Shown here: positions 13,894 to 20,324 of the stretch, piece by piece
Numbering within the stretch: position 1 is the first letter of the stretch
Layout: every line of letters begins with the position of its first letter
Assembly: GCA_902489075.1 (NCBI GenBank)
Contig: CABTYO010000030.1
Location: forward strand, 1 to 22,136
Length of the DNA: 22,136 nt
Origin: an uncultured Faecalicatena sp.
GTDB taxonomy: Bacteria > Bacillota > Clostridia > Lachnospirales > Lachnospiraceae
Direction of reading: 5' to 3'
The notes under the pieces: model-generated
Database searches by the model: none
Told to the model about the DNA's origin: nothing
Seen by the model: only the letters and a program-made list of their open reading frames with translations
Made by a program: the position numbers and the translations under genes

Positions 13894-13931
13894 GGGACGA
13901 GGAAGTATCAATCCTGGTCCCTTTCTTTATT
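13894..13931 (+). terminator. Hairpin with T-rich tail at the +1 of the NUDIX transcript
   Basis: GGGAC (13894-13898) pairs with GTCCC (13917-13921) and AGGA (13900-13903) with TCCT (13912-13915). The tail CTTTCTTTATTTT gives terminator form. It could terminate the sigma/anti-sigma operon, but it also lies between the NUDIX promoter and gene, so it may instead attenuate or stabilise that mRNA. Confidence 0.65.
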
Positions 13932-13967
13932 TTACAGCATATTCAATGGAAAACGGGAGGTAGCAGG

Positions 13968-14675
13968 ATGCCGTCATTTTTAGAAGATATCACGCCATTT
14001 TACGGGACAGGAGAGCTAAACGGGGCCGGACAGAGCCTGGATGAATTTCTGGAAGCCTATGATCCCTATCGTTATAAGACACCGAGCTGCACAACAGATG
14101 CGGTCGTATTTTCTTGTATGGGAGAATTGAAGCCGTCCTTAGAGGGATTAAAAATCCTTCTGGTCAAGCGGAGCAATCATCCGACGATAGGTTTCTGGGC
14201 GCTGCCGGGCGGATTTATTGAGTTGAAAGAGAATCTGGATGATACAGCAAGGCGGGAACTCATGGAGGAGACCGGAGTGGAAGACCTGGCGATGGAGCAG
14301 ATCGGTGTGTACGGTGATTATGACAGGGATCCCCGCGCGAGGGTAATCACGACGGCTTATATGGCCCTGGTTGATGAGCGCGATGTGCGTGTGAAGGCAG
14401 GGGATGACGCAGCAGATGCGGTCTGGTGTGATATTTCTATGGAAGAATCAGCGGATGCAGCGGGAGATGAGGATGGAGATACCAGCAGGAGAAGATATAT
14501 CCTGCATATTGTGAATCAGGAGAAGGGGCTGGATACAACAGCGGAAGTTCTTCACACACTTAGAAAAGGGCTGATCCGGGAAGAAAAGTTTACGGTTGAA
14601 AAGCGGGGGATGATCGCGGCAGACCATGCGGCGATTATGGCGCAGGCAGTGACTATTTTAAGGGGCAGGCTGTAG
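13968..14675 (+). CDS. NUDIX hydrolase
   Basis: Cytoplasmic phosphohydrolase of 235 residues cleaving nucleoside diphosphates linked to another group. A perfect NUDIX box (Gx5Ex7REx2EExG, residues about 82-104) begins GFIELKENLDD and ends RRELMEETG; its glutamates bind the metal. It is preceded by the first strand set CTTDAVVFSC and LLVKRSNHPTIGFWALPGG. After the box comes YGDYDRDPRARVITTAYMAL, a pattern of ADP-ribose/NADH-type family members. The C-terminal part of about 80 residues contains a hydrophilic insertion (SADAAGDEDGDTSRRRY) and ends ADHAAIMAQAVTILRGRL. I see no winged-helix domain, so it is probably not an NrtR-type regulator. GGGAGG precedes the ATG by about 8 nt. It has its own promoter and a terminator hairpin follows at 14681. 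Confidence 0.93.
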   Translation: MPSFLEDITPFYGTGELNGAGQSLDEFLEAYDPYRYKTPSCTTDAVVFSCMGELKPSLEGLKILLVKRSNHPTIGFWALPGGFIELKENLDDTARRELMEETGVEDLAMEQIGVYGDYDRDPRARVITTAYMALVDERDVRVKAGDDAADAVWCDISMEESADAAGDEDGDTSRRRYILHIVNQEKGLDTTAEVLHTLRKGLIREEKFTVEKRGMIAADHAAIMAQAVTILRGRL

Positions 14676-14680
14676 TTTTC

Positions 14681-14699
14681 AAAGGGGTCAGACCCTTTT
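14681..14699 (+). repeat. GGGGTCAGACCC inverted-repeat element, left copy (also NUDIX terminator)
   Basis: AAAGGGGTCAGACCCTTTT folds into an 8-bp stem with a CAG loop and a T-rich end. Its exact reverse complement occurs at 16388-16406, on the far side of the NSS transporter gene. Confidence 0.85.
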
Positions 14700-14808
14700 G
14701 CTCACCATTTTCCGAGTTTTCTCAAACAACTTAAACAATAAAGCTGCAAACGGGATTTTTGAATATTATTTTCGGAATTAATCAGTATATTGATGCATTA
14801 CAAAAGGA

Positions 14809-14862
14809 AAAAACGTATGGTACAATGACGTCCCCAGGGCTGACATTGTGTCATACGTTTTT
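14809..14862. terminator. Long bidirectional hairpin downstream of the NSS transporter
   Basis: AAAAACGTATGGTACAATG (14809-14827) pairs with CATTGTGTCATACGTTTTT (14844-14862) over 19 bp with two G-T wobbles, loop 16 nt. A and T flanks allow termination on both strands. The gene at 14893 on the minus strand is its likely user. Confidence 0.75.
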
Positions 14863-14892
14863 CTATGTAAATTAATATTTTAGTGTACAATT

Positions 14893-16353
14893 TTATTTCC
14901 TGGGCTTTGTCCTCGAAACCATGAGGATCATGCCAAGGAACAGGAAGGCGATGACCATCCAGACCGCGAAAATGACTGTGCTTTGTCCACTGAACATATC
15001 GTAGTACCCTTTTAGATAGATGATCACGACGATCCAGGGAAGTACATAGGTCATGTAGCCGCGCACTTTTTCCGGGAATTTCATCCCCTGTCCGCTGTTG
15101 GCTTCTTTGATGAAATTCTTCCATCCCCAGCCGTTTTTATGGGTGCAGAAGAGCAGATATACAACGGAGCCGAGAGGCAGGATATTATTGGACACCAGGA
15201 AGTCTTCCAGGTCCATGATGTTCGTCCCTGCGCCAAGCGGCTGGAAATCTGCCCAGACACTGAATCCCAGGATACATGGAATGCTGAGCACGGCAATCAG
15301 CAGGATGTTGATTCCCACAGATTTCTTTCTGCTGAAATGAAATAAATCCATTCCGAAGGAGACGATATTTTCGAAGACGCCTACAATTGTGGAAAGCGCT
15401 GCGAAGAATAAAAACAGGAAGAATAATGATCCCCAGATTCTTCCGCCTGCCATTTGTGTGAAAATGTTCGGCAGTGTAATAAATACGAGTCCTGGACCGG
15501 CAGCAGGCTCTACGTTAAATGCGAAGCAGGCCGGGATGACGATCAGTCCGGCTACCAGTGCAACAAAGGTGTCCAGGATCACGATGCTTAAGGATTCCCC
15601 GGTTAAAGAGCGGGATTTGTCCAGATAGCTTCCGAAAATTGCCATCCCGCCCATTCCGATGCTCAGCGTAAAAAACGCCTGGCTCATTGCACCGAAAATA
15701 ACATTTCCGATTCCATTTTCCACCATTTTGTGAAAATCCGGTACAAGATAGAAGCGCAGTCCTTCCGCAGAGCCGGACAGCGTGATGGAACGGACCGCAA
15801 GCACTACCATGATGGCAAGCAGGCACAGCATGGTCACCTTCATGATTTTCTCCACACCTTTCTGCAGGCCGATACTGCAGATCCCAAATGCAAGCAGGAT
15901 GACGACTACAGTCCAGAACATCAAAGTGCCCGGAGAGGCAAGCATCTGGTCATAGCTTTCTGTGACCTGGGCAGAGGTGACGCCCGTAAAGTCTCCCTTT
16001 GCCATGCGGAAACAATAGTACAGCATCCAGCCTCCGACCATGGAGTAGAACATGACCAGCAGGTAATTTCCGGCGATGGCAAACCAGCGTGTAAAGTGCC
16101 AGCGGGTGCCTTCCGGTTCCAAAGCATTATAAGATGTAGCAATACTCTTCTGGCTGGCCCGCCCCACACTGAATTCACAGACGATGATCGGCATTCCCAG
16201 GAGCACCAGGAATATCAGATATATCAGGATAAACGCCGCCCCACCGAATTTTCCGGTCATATACGGGAACTTCCACACATTTCCCAGACCAATTGCACAG
16301 CCCGCAGATACCAGAATAAAACCAAGGCGGGAACCAAATTTTTCTCTTTTCAT
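14893..16353 (-). CDS. Sodium-dependent neurotransmitter:sodium symporter (NSS/SNF) family transporter
   Basis: Sodium-coupled amino-acid or amine importer of 486 residues in the cytoplasmic membrane, of the LeuT/MhsT fold. The N-terminus carries the NSS hallmark: REKFGSRLGFILVSAGCAIG, LGNVWKFPYMTGKFGGAAF, where the unwound helix 1 binds sodium and substrate. GMPIIVCEFSVGRAS in helix 2 and an SIGMGGMAIFGSYLD segment in helix 6 are also typical. About eleven or twelve hydrophobic helices are present, as in bacterial NSS proteins. The substrate cannot be read with certainty. ATG 16353 is chosen because GGGAGG (16360-16365 on the opposite strand) lies 6 nt upstream; a TTG two codons earlier is less well placed. 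It stands alone on the minus strand, divergent from glnS, and is bracketed by two inverted copies of a 19-nt palindromic repeat. Confidence 0.95.
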   Translation of the reverse strand: MKREKFGSRLGFILVSAGCAIGLGNVWKFPYMTGKFGGAAFILIYLIFLVLLGMPIIVCEFSVGRASQKSIATSYNALEPEGTRWHFTRWFAIAGNYLLVMFYSMVGGWMLYYCFRMAKGDFTGVTSAQVTESYDQMLASPGTLMFWTVVVILLAFGICSIGLQKGVEKIMKVTMLCLLAIMVVLAVRSITLSGSAEGLRFYLVPDFHKMVENGIGNVIFGAMSQAFFTLSIGMGGMAIFGSYLDKSRSLTGESLSIVILDTFVALVAGLIVIPACFAFNVEPAAGPGLVFITLPNIFTQMAGGRIWGSLFFLFLFFAALSTIVGVFENIVSFGMDLFHFSRKKSVGINILLIAVLSIPCILGFSVWADFQPLGAGTNIMDLEDFLVSNNILPLGSVVYLLFCTHKNGWGWKNFIKEANSGQGMKFPEKVRGYMTYVLPWIVVIIYLKGYYDMFSGQSTVIFAVWMVIAFLFLGMILMVSRTKPRK

Positions 16354-16387
16354 AAACAACCTCCCTAATTTTCAGAAAACGGAGCAC

Positions 16388-16406
16388 AAAAGGGTCTGAC
16401 CCCTTT
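16388..16406 (-). repeat. GGGGTCAGACCC inverted-repeat element, right copy
   Basis: AAAAGGGTCTGACCCCTTT is the exact reverse complement of 14681-14699, and the flanking GAGC also resembles the left copy. It lies between the divergent NSS and glnS starts, where a terminator is not otherwise expected. Confidence 0.85.
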
Positions 16407-16483
16407 TAATCCACTGCCGCTTTAAACCACAACAGTATATCACACTATTGAAAAAAATGAAACAAAATATTGTTTTCCAGTCC

Positions 16484-16512
16484 TTGTCTGGTCATACATT
16501 TTATGGTAAGAT
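16484..16512 (+). promoter_or_regulatory. Promoter of glnS
   Basis: TTGTCT (16484-16489), 17-nt spacer, TAAGAT (16507-16512) with an extended TGG. The leader is only about 30 nt, too short for a T-box riboswitch. Confidence 0.7.
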
Positions 16513-16546
16513 AATTGGCAGAATGTTGATACATGAGGAGGAAACC

Positions 16547-18214
16547 ATGGCAAACGATACAATTTCTAAGAATTTTATTGAGCAGGAGATAGATAAGGAT
16601 CTGGCGGAAGGCGTGTATGACCACGTATGTACGAGATTCCCGCCTGAACCGAACGGATACCTGCATATAGGTCATGCCAAGTCTATTCTTTTGAACTATG
16701 GGCTGGCACAGGAGTATGGCGGTACATTCCATATGCGTTTTGATGATACGAACCCGACGAAGGAGAAGGTGGAGTTCGTGGAGTCTATTAAGGAAGATAT
16801 CAAGTGGCTGGGGGCCGACTGGAAGGATCACCTTTACTTTGCATCGGATTATTTTGACCAGATGTATGAGTATGCGGTGAAGCTGATTAAGAAAGGGAAG
16901 GCTTATGTATGCGACCTTTCACCTGAGGAGATCCGTGAATACAGAGGGACTCTGACTGAGCCTGGTAAGGACAGCCCGTACAGGAACCGTTCTGTGGAGG
17001 AAAACCTGGAGCTGTTCCAGAACATGAGGGACGGCAAGTACAAGGACGGGGAGAAGGTGCTCCGTGCGAAGATCGATATGGCCTCACCGAATATTAATAT
17101 GAGAGACCCGATCATTTACCGTGTTGCCCGTATGAGCCACCACAATACAGGGGATAAGTGGTGTGTGTATCCGATGTATGATTTTGCACATCCATTGGAG
17201 GATGCGATCGAGGGAATCACACATTCTATCTGTACCCTGGAGTTTGAGGACCACAGGCCGCTGTATGACTGGGTAGTGAAGGAATGTGAATTCGAGAATC
17301 CGCCGAGACAGATCGAGTTTGCAAAGCTGTACCTGACCAATGTCGTGACAGGAAAGCGTTATATTAAGAAGCTTGTGGAAGACGGCATTGTGGACGGCTG
17401 GGACGACCCGCGTCTTGTCTCCATTGCCGCGTTGAGAAGAAGAGGGTTCACACCGGAATCTCTTAAGATGTTCATTGATATGTGCGGTGTGTCCAAGAGC
17501 CAGAGCTCTGTGGATTATGCGATGCTTGAGTACTGTATCCGCGAGGACCTCAAGATGAAGAAGCCTCGTATGATGGCTGTACTGGATCCGATCAAGCTTG
17601 TGATCGATAACTATCCGGAGGGAGAAGTGGAATATCTGGATGTAGCCAACAATCTGGAAAATGAAGAGCTTGGCTTTCGTAAGGTTCCGTTCTGCCGCGA
17701 ACTTTACATCGAGAGGGAAGACTTCATGGAGGAGCCTCCGAAGAAGTATTTCCGTCTGTTCCCGGGCAATGAGGTCCGTCTGATGCATGCATACTTTGTG
17801 AAGTGTGAAAGCTTTGTCAAGGATGAGAACGGCAAGGTGATCGAGGTACATTGTACTTACGATCCTGAGACAAAGTGCGGCAGCGGTTTCACGGGAAGAA
17901 AAGTAAAAGGAACGATCCACTGGGTACCGGCTCCGTACGCACAGAAGGCAGAGGTAAGGCTGTACGAGAATCTGGTGGATGAGGAAAAGGGTGTATACAA
18001 TAAGGAAGATGGTTCCCTGAACTTAAATCCGAATTCCCTGACTATCCTGAAAGACTGCTATGTGGAGCCAAGTTTTGGAGATGCAAAGGCATACGACAGC
18101 TTCCAGTTTGTGAGAAACGGATATTTCTGTATCGATGCAAAGGATTCCACTCCGGATGCACTTGTATTTAACAGAATCGTTTCTTTAAAGAGTTCTTTTA
18201 AATTACCGAAATAA
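16547..18214 (+). CDS. glnS: Glutaminyl-tRNA synthetase
   Basis: Class I aminoacyl-tRNA synthetase of 555 residues that charges tRNA-Gln with glutamine. The HIGH motif is intact in FPPEPNGYLHIGHAKSILLN, and FHMRFDDTNPTKEKVEFVES follows. YPMYDFAHPLEDAIEGITHS and GWDDPRLVSIAALRRRGFTP are GlnRS/GluRS landmarks. The anticodon-binding beta-barrels fill the C-terminal half (ending IVSLKSSFKLPK). The KMSKS-like loop, VMSKRKLN in the E. coli enzyme, reads VVTGKRYIKKLV, so only the Lys-Arg pair is kept. ATG 16547 has GAGGAG 7 nt upstream and matches the family start; the frame opens earlier at 16448 but without support. The gene has its own promoter and a strong terminator. Many Firmicutes lack GlnRS and use the GatCAB route, so its presence is informative about the lineage. 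Confidence 0.97.
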   Translation: MANDTISKNFIEQEIDKDLAEGVYDHVCTRFPPEPNGYLHIGHAKSILLNYGLAQEYGGTFHMRFDDTNPTKEKVEFVESIKEDIKWLGADWKDHLYFASDYFDQMYEYAVKLIKKGKAYVCDLSPEEIREYRGTLTEPGKDSPYRNRSVEENLELFQNMRDGKYKDGEKVLRAKIDMASPNINMRDPIIYRVARMSHHNTGDKWCVYPMYDFAHPLEDAIEGITHSICTLEFEDHRPLYDWVVKECEFENPPRQIEFAKLYLTNVVTGKRYIKKLVEDGIVDGWDDPRLVSIAALRRRGFTPESLKMFIDMCGVSKSQSSVDYAMLEYCIREDLKMKKPRMMAVLDPIKLVIDNYPEGEVEYLDVANNLENEELGFRKVPFCRELYIEREDFMEEPPKKYFRLFPGNEVRLMHAYFVKCESFVKDENGKVIEVHCTYDPETKCGSGFTGRKVKGTIHWVPAPYAQKAEVRLYENLVDEEKGVYNKEDGSLNLNPNSLTILKDCYVEPSFGDAKAYDSFQFVRNGYFCIDAKDSTPDALVFNRIVSLKSSFKLPK

Positions 18215-18237
18215 TTCATCACCTGATAAATGAATAA

Positions 18238-18278
18238 AAAGGGGCAGGTCTCGAATACAGGAGAACCTGTCCCTTTGA
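18238..18278 (+). terminator. Intrinsic terminator of glnS
   Basis: AAAGGGGCAGGTCTC (18238-18252) pairs with GAGAACCTGTCCCTTT (18261-18276), 15 bp with one bulged A and one G-T pair, 8-nt loop. Tail TTTGAT. Confidence 0.88.
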
Positions 18279-18309
18279 TAATATGAACGCAGACTGTGGG
18301 GGTGAGAAG

Positions 18310-19707
18310 TTGAATGAATTAACCATCAATCTTCAGACAAAATCGGAGATTCCGCTGTATGAGCAGATCTACAATTATATCAAGAAGGATATCCAGAGAG
18401 GAAGGATCAAAAGTGGTGAGAAGCTTCCGTCCACACGTGCACTGAGCAGACATCTGGAAGTGAGCCGCAGCACGGTAGAGCTGGCATATGAACAGCTCCT
18501 CTCAGAGGGGTATGTGGAGTCGGAGCCGTACAGAGGGTATTTTGCGGCTCAAATTGATGAACTGTATCAGTTTGGGCAGGAGACGCGCAGTATCGCAAAG
18601 ACACCGGCTGTAAAGGAACAACAGTATGCCTATGACTTTACACCCAATGGAGTGGATCTGAACAGCTTTCCCTATCATGTATGGCGCAAGCTGTCCAGGG
18701 AGTGCCTGCTGGATGATAAGGCAGAAATGTTCCGTCTGGGAGAGCCGCAGGGCGAATATGGTTTAAGAAGTGCCATCTGTGATTATCTCCACCAGGCCAG
18801 GGGGGTGAACTGTCAGCCGGACCAGATCATCGTAGGTGCAGGGAATGACTATCTTCTGATGCTGCTGACAACAATATTCGGCAGGGAACACAAGGTTGCA
18901 CTTGAGAATCCCACATACAAGCAGGCATACCGTCTCTTTAAGAATCTTTCCTATGAAGTCTGCACGGTAGATATGGATGAAAGGGGAATGGAGATCGGGA
19001 AGCTTACGGATTCCAATGCAGATATTGCTTTCGTGATGCCGTCCCACCAGTATCCACTCGGTATTGTCATGCCGATCAAAAGGCGGATGTCACTTTTAAA
19101 GTGGGCCGATGAGCAGGAAGGACGCTACATTATTGAAGACGATTATGACAGCGAATTCCGATATAAGGGAAAGCCGATCCCAGCACTGCAGGGATATGAC
19201 AGCCGCGATAAAGTCATTTATATGGGTACTTTTTCAAAATCCATTGCCCCGGCGATCCGAATGAGTTATATGGTGCTTCCGAAGCCTCTGATGCTTCTAT
19301 ATCAGGAACGAAGCAGCTTTCTGAACTCGACTGTTTCCAAGGTCGATCAGATGATCCTTGAAAAATTTCTGAAAGAAGGCTATTATGAAAGACATCTGAA
19401 CAAGACGAGGGCTCTATATAAGAACCGGCATGATATGCTTCTGGGGTGTCTGAAAAGTCTCCAGGACCGCTGTGAGATTTCCGGGGAAAATGCAGGTGTG
19501 CATCTGCTCCTTCATTTCCACAACGGGATGACAGAAGAGAAATTGATGCGCCTTGCAGGTGAAAAGGGCGTGAAGGTCTATGGTCTTTCTGAATATTATA
19601 TTGAGCCGCATCAGAAAGATTATGCAACAATTCTGCTTGGATACGCGAATATGAATGAAGAGAAGATCAAAGAGGCAGTACAGATTCTGGATGAAGTCTG
19701 GAAATAG
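18310..19707 (+). CDS. MocR/PdxR-type regulator (GntR HTH fused to PLP-dependent aminotransferase-like domain)
   Basis: Transcription factor of about 465 residues. The N-terminal GntR winged helix is clear: IPLYEQIYNYIKKDIQRGRI, KLPSTRALSRHLEVSRSTVE, AYEQLLSEGYVESEPYRGYF. A linker of about 40 residues leads to a class I aminotransferase-fold domain: YDFTPNGVDLNSFPYHVWRK, EYGLRSAICDYLHQARGVNC, IIVGAGNDYLLMLL, YIIEDDYDSEFRY, and MGTFSKSIAPAIRMSY with the PLP lysine at about residue 310. Such proteins sense PLP or an amino compound; known ones control pdxST, gab, tau or other genes. No pdxS/pdxT or transporter target is next to it, so its regulon is unknown. TTG 18310 is preferred because GGGGGTGAG precedes it at good spacing; ATG 18283 has no ribosome binding site. 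It follows glnS's terminator and ends at a strong hairpin. Confidence 0.92.
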   Translation: MNELTINLQTKSEIPLYEQIYNYIKKDIQRGRIKSGEKLPSTRALSRHLEVSRSTVELAYEQLLSEGYVESEPYRGYFAAQIDELYQFGQETRSIAKTPAVKEQQYAYDFTPNGVDLNSFPYHVWRKLSRECLLDDKAEMFRLGEPQGEYGLRSAICDYLHQARGVNCQPDQIIVGAGNDYLLMLLTTIFGREHKVALENPTYKQAYRLFKNLSYEVCTVDMDERGMEIGKLTDSNADIAFVMPSHQYPLGIVMPIKRRMSLLKWADEQEGRYIIEDDYDSEFRYKGKPIPALQGYDSRDKVIYMGTFSKSIAPAIRMSYMVLPKPLMLLYQERSSFLNSTVSKVDQMILEKFLKEGYYERHLNKTRALYKNRHDMLLGCLKSLQDRCEISGENAGVHLLLHFHNGMTEEKLMRLAGEKGVKVYGLSEYYIEPHQKDYATILLGYANMNEEKIKEAVQILDEVWK

Positions 19708-19745
19708 AAAAACAGGATTGAGATGATGGTCCGTCTCAATCCTGT
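19708..19745 (-). terminator. Terminator of the minus-strand acidic membrane protein gene
   Basis: ACAGGATTGAGA (19712-19723) and TCTCAATCCTGT (19734-19745) make a perfect 12-bp stem with a 10-nt loop. Only the minus-strand side has a T tract (TTTTTCTATTT), though the hairpin also lies just after the plus-strand MocR stop. Confidence 0.85.
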
Positions 19746-19759
19746 ATGAAATCCATAAT

Positions 19760-20065
19760 TTATTCTTCTTCGGTTACTTCTGCAGCTTCTTCGTCAGGAG
19801 CCTTGCCAGCTTCTGTTTCCGGAGTGGAAGTCTCCTCTGCCGTGGTATCGGCAGCAGCCTCCTGTGTGCGCTTAAGAGGAACATATTCCCGATCGCCTGC
19901 AGGCTGTAAATCGCTGTCTAAGTCAAAATCGTCTTCTTCTGTAAAGTCCTGGGTGTCATCGCAGTTACAGTCAGTGCATCTGCCTTTGCAGAAATATGCG
20001 ATAATAAGACCGATTGCAGAACCAACCGCTGCAAGACTTATGAACCATTTTAAAAACTTTTTCAA
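19760..20065 (-). CDS. Small membrane protein with juxtamembrane cysteine cluster and acidic tail
   Basis: I do not recognise a named family. The 101-residue product starts MKKFLKWF, has one hydrophobic helix (about 9-25, ISLAAVGSAIGLIIAYF) and directly after it four cysteines, C26, C30, C33 and C35 (FCKGRCTDCNCDD), spaced Cx3Cx2CxC. The remaining 60 residues are highly acidic and Ala/Thr/Glu-rich (DFTEEDDFDLDSDLQ to the EEAAEVTEEE end), probably disordered. The cysteines could bind metal or be lipid-modified, but no lipobox pattern is evident. Start is TTG 20065, with AAGGAG 9 nt upstream. It ends at a minus-strand terminator, convergent with the MocR gene. YtxH-like small envelope proteins have a similar shape, which is a weak analogy only. 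Confidence 0.72.
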   Translation of the reverse strand: MKKFLKWFISLAAVGSAIGLIIAYFCKGRCTDCNCDDTQDFTEEDDFDLDSDLQPAGDREYVPLKRTQEAAADTTAEETSTPETEAGKAPDEEAAEVTEEE

Positions 20066-20177
20066 TGTATAAGTCTCCTTTCTATAGGGATTGTAACTAG
20101 TAGTCTTTTCTATTGTAATACTTTTTTGGCATAATTACAATATTGTAAAACAAATAAAAATGTTCAGGTAATGATTC

Positions 20178-20295
20178 CGTTACTGTTCAGCCGCAGGCTT
20201 GACACTTGCTGTCAAGCTATGCGCCAAAGCTGACAGCAGGATGGATTTCAGCCCCATGCATCGAAGATGCATTTAAAATGGGCTGGAAGCGTTAC
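20178..20295 (+). repeat. Extragenic palindromic repeat, copy 2
   Basis: CGTTAC directly repeats at both ends (20178-20183, 20290-20295). Inside are TTCAGCC (20186-20192), a perfect hairpin GCTTGACA/TGTCAAGC, and CAGCCC/GGGCTG enclosing ATGCATC-GAA-GATGCAT. Landmarks and length match copy 1 at 7448-7562. It lies in the leader of the cardiolipin synthase gene, ending about 30 nt before its start codon. Confidence 0.72.
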
Positions 20296-20324
20296 TTTTT
20301 ATAAAGGAGTGTGTACGAGGCAAT

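Noticed and set aside
15730..16368. 212-codon open frame on the plus strand
   Set aside because: It is antisense to the N-terminal half of the NSS transporter; the composition is charged and His-rich, typical of the reverse complement of a membrane protein gene.
16406..16546. Possible T-box leader in front of glnS
   Set aside because: The promoter at 16484-16512 leaves a leader of about 30 nt and no T-box core sequence is present.
17084..17920. 278-codon open frame on the minus strand
   Set aside because: It lies wholly inside glnS, and its translation shows no family motif or credible ribosome binding site. It is a shadow of codon bias.
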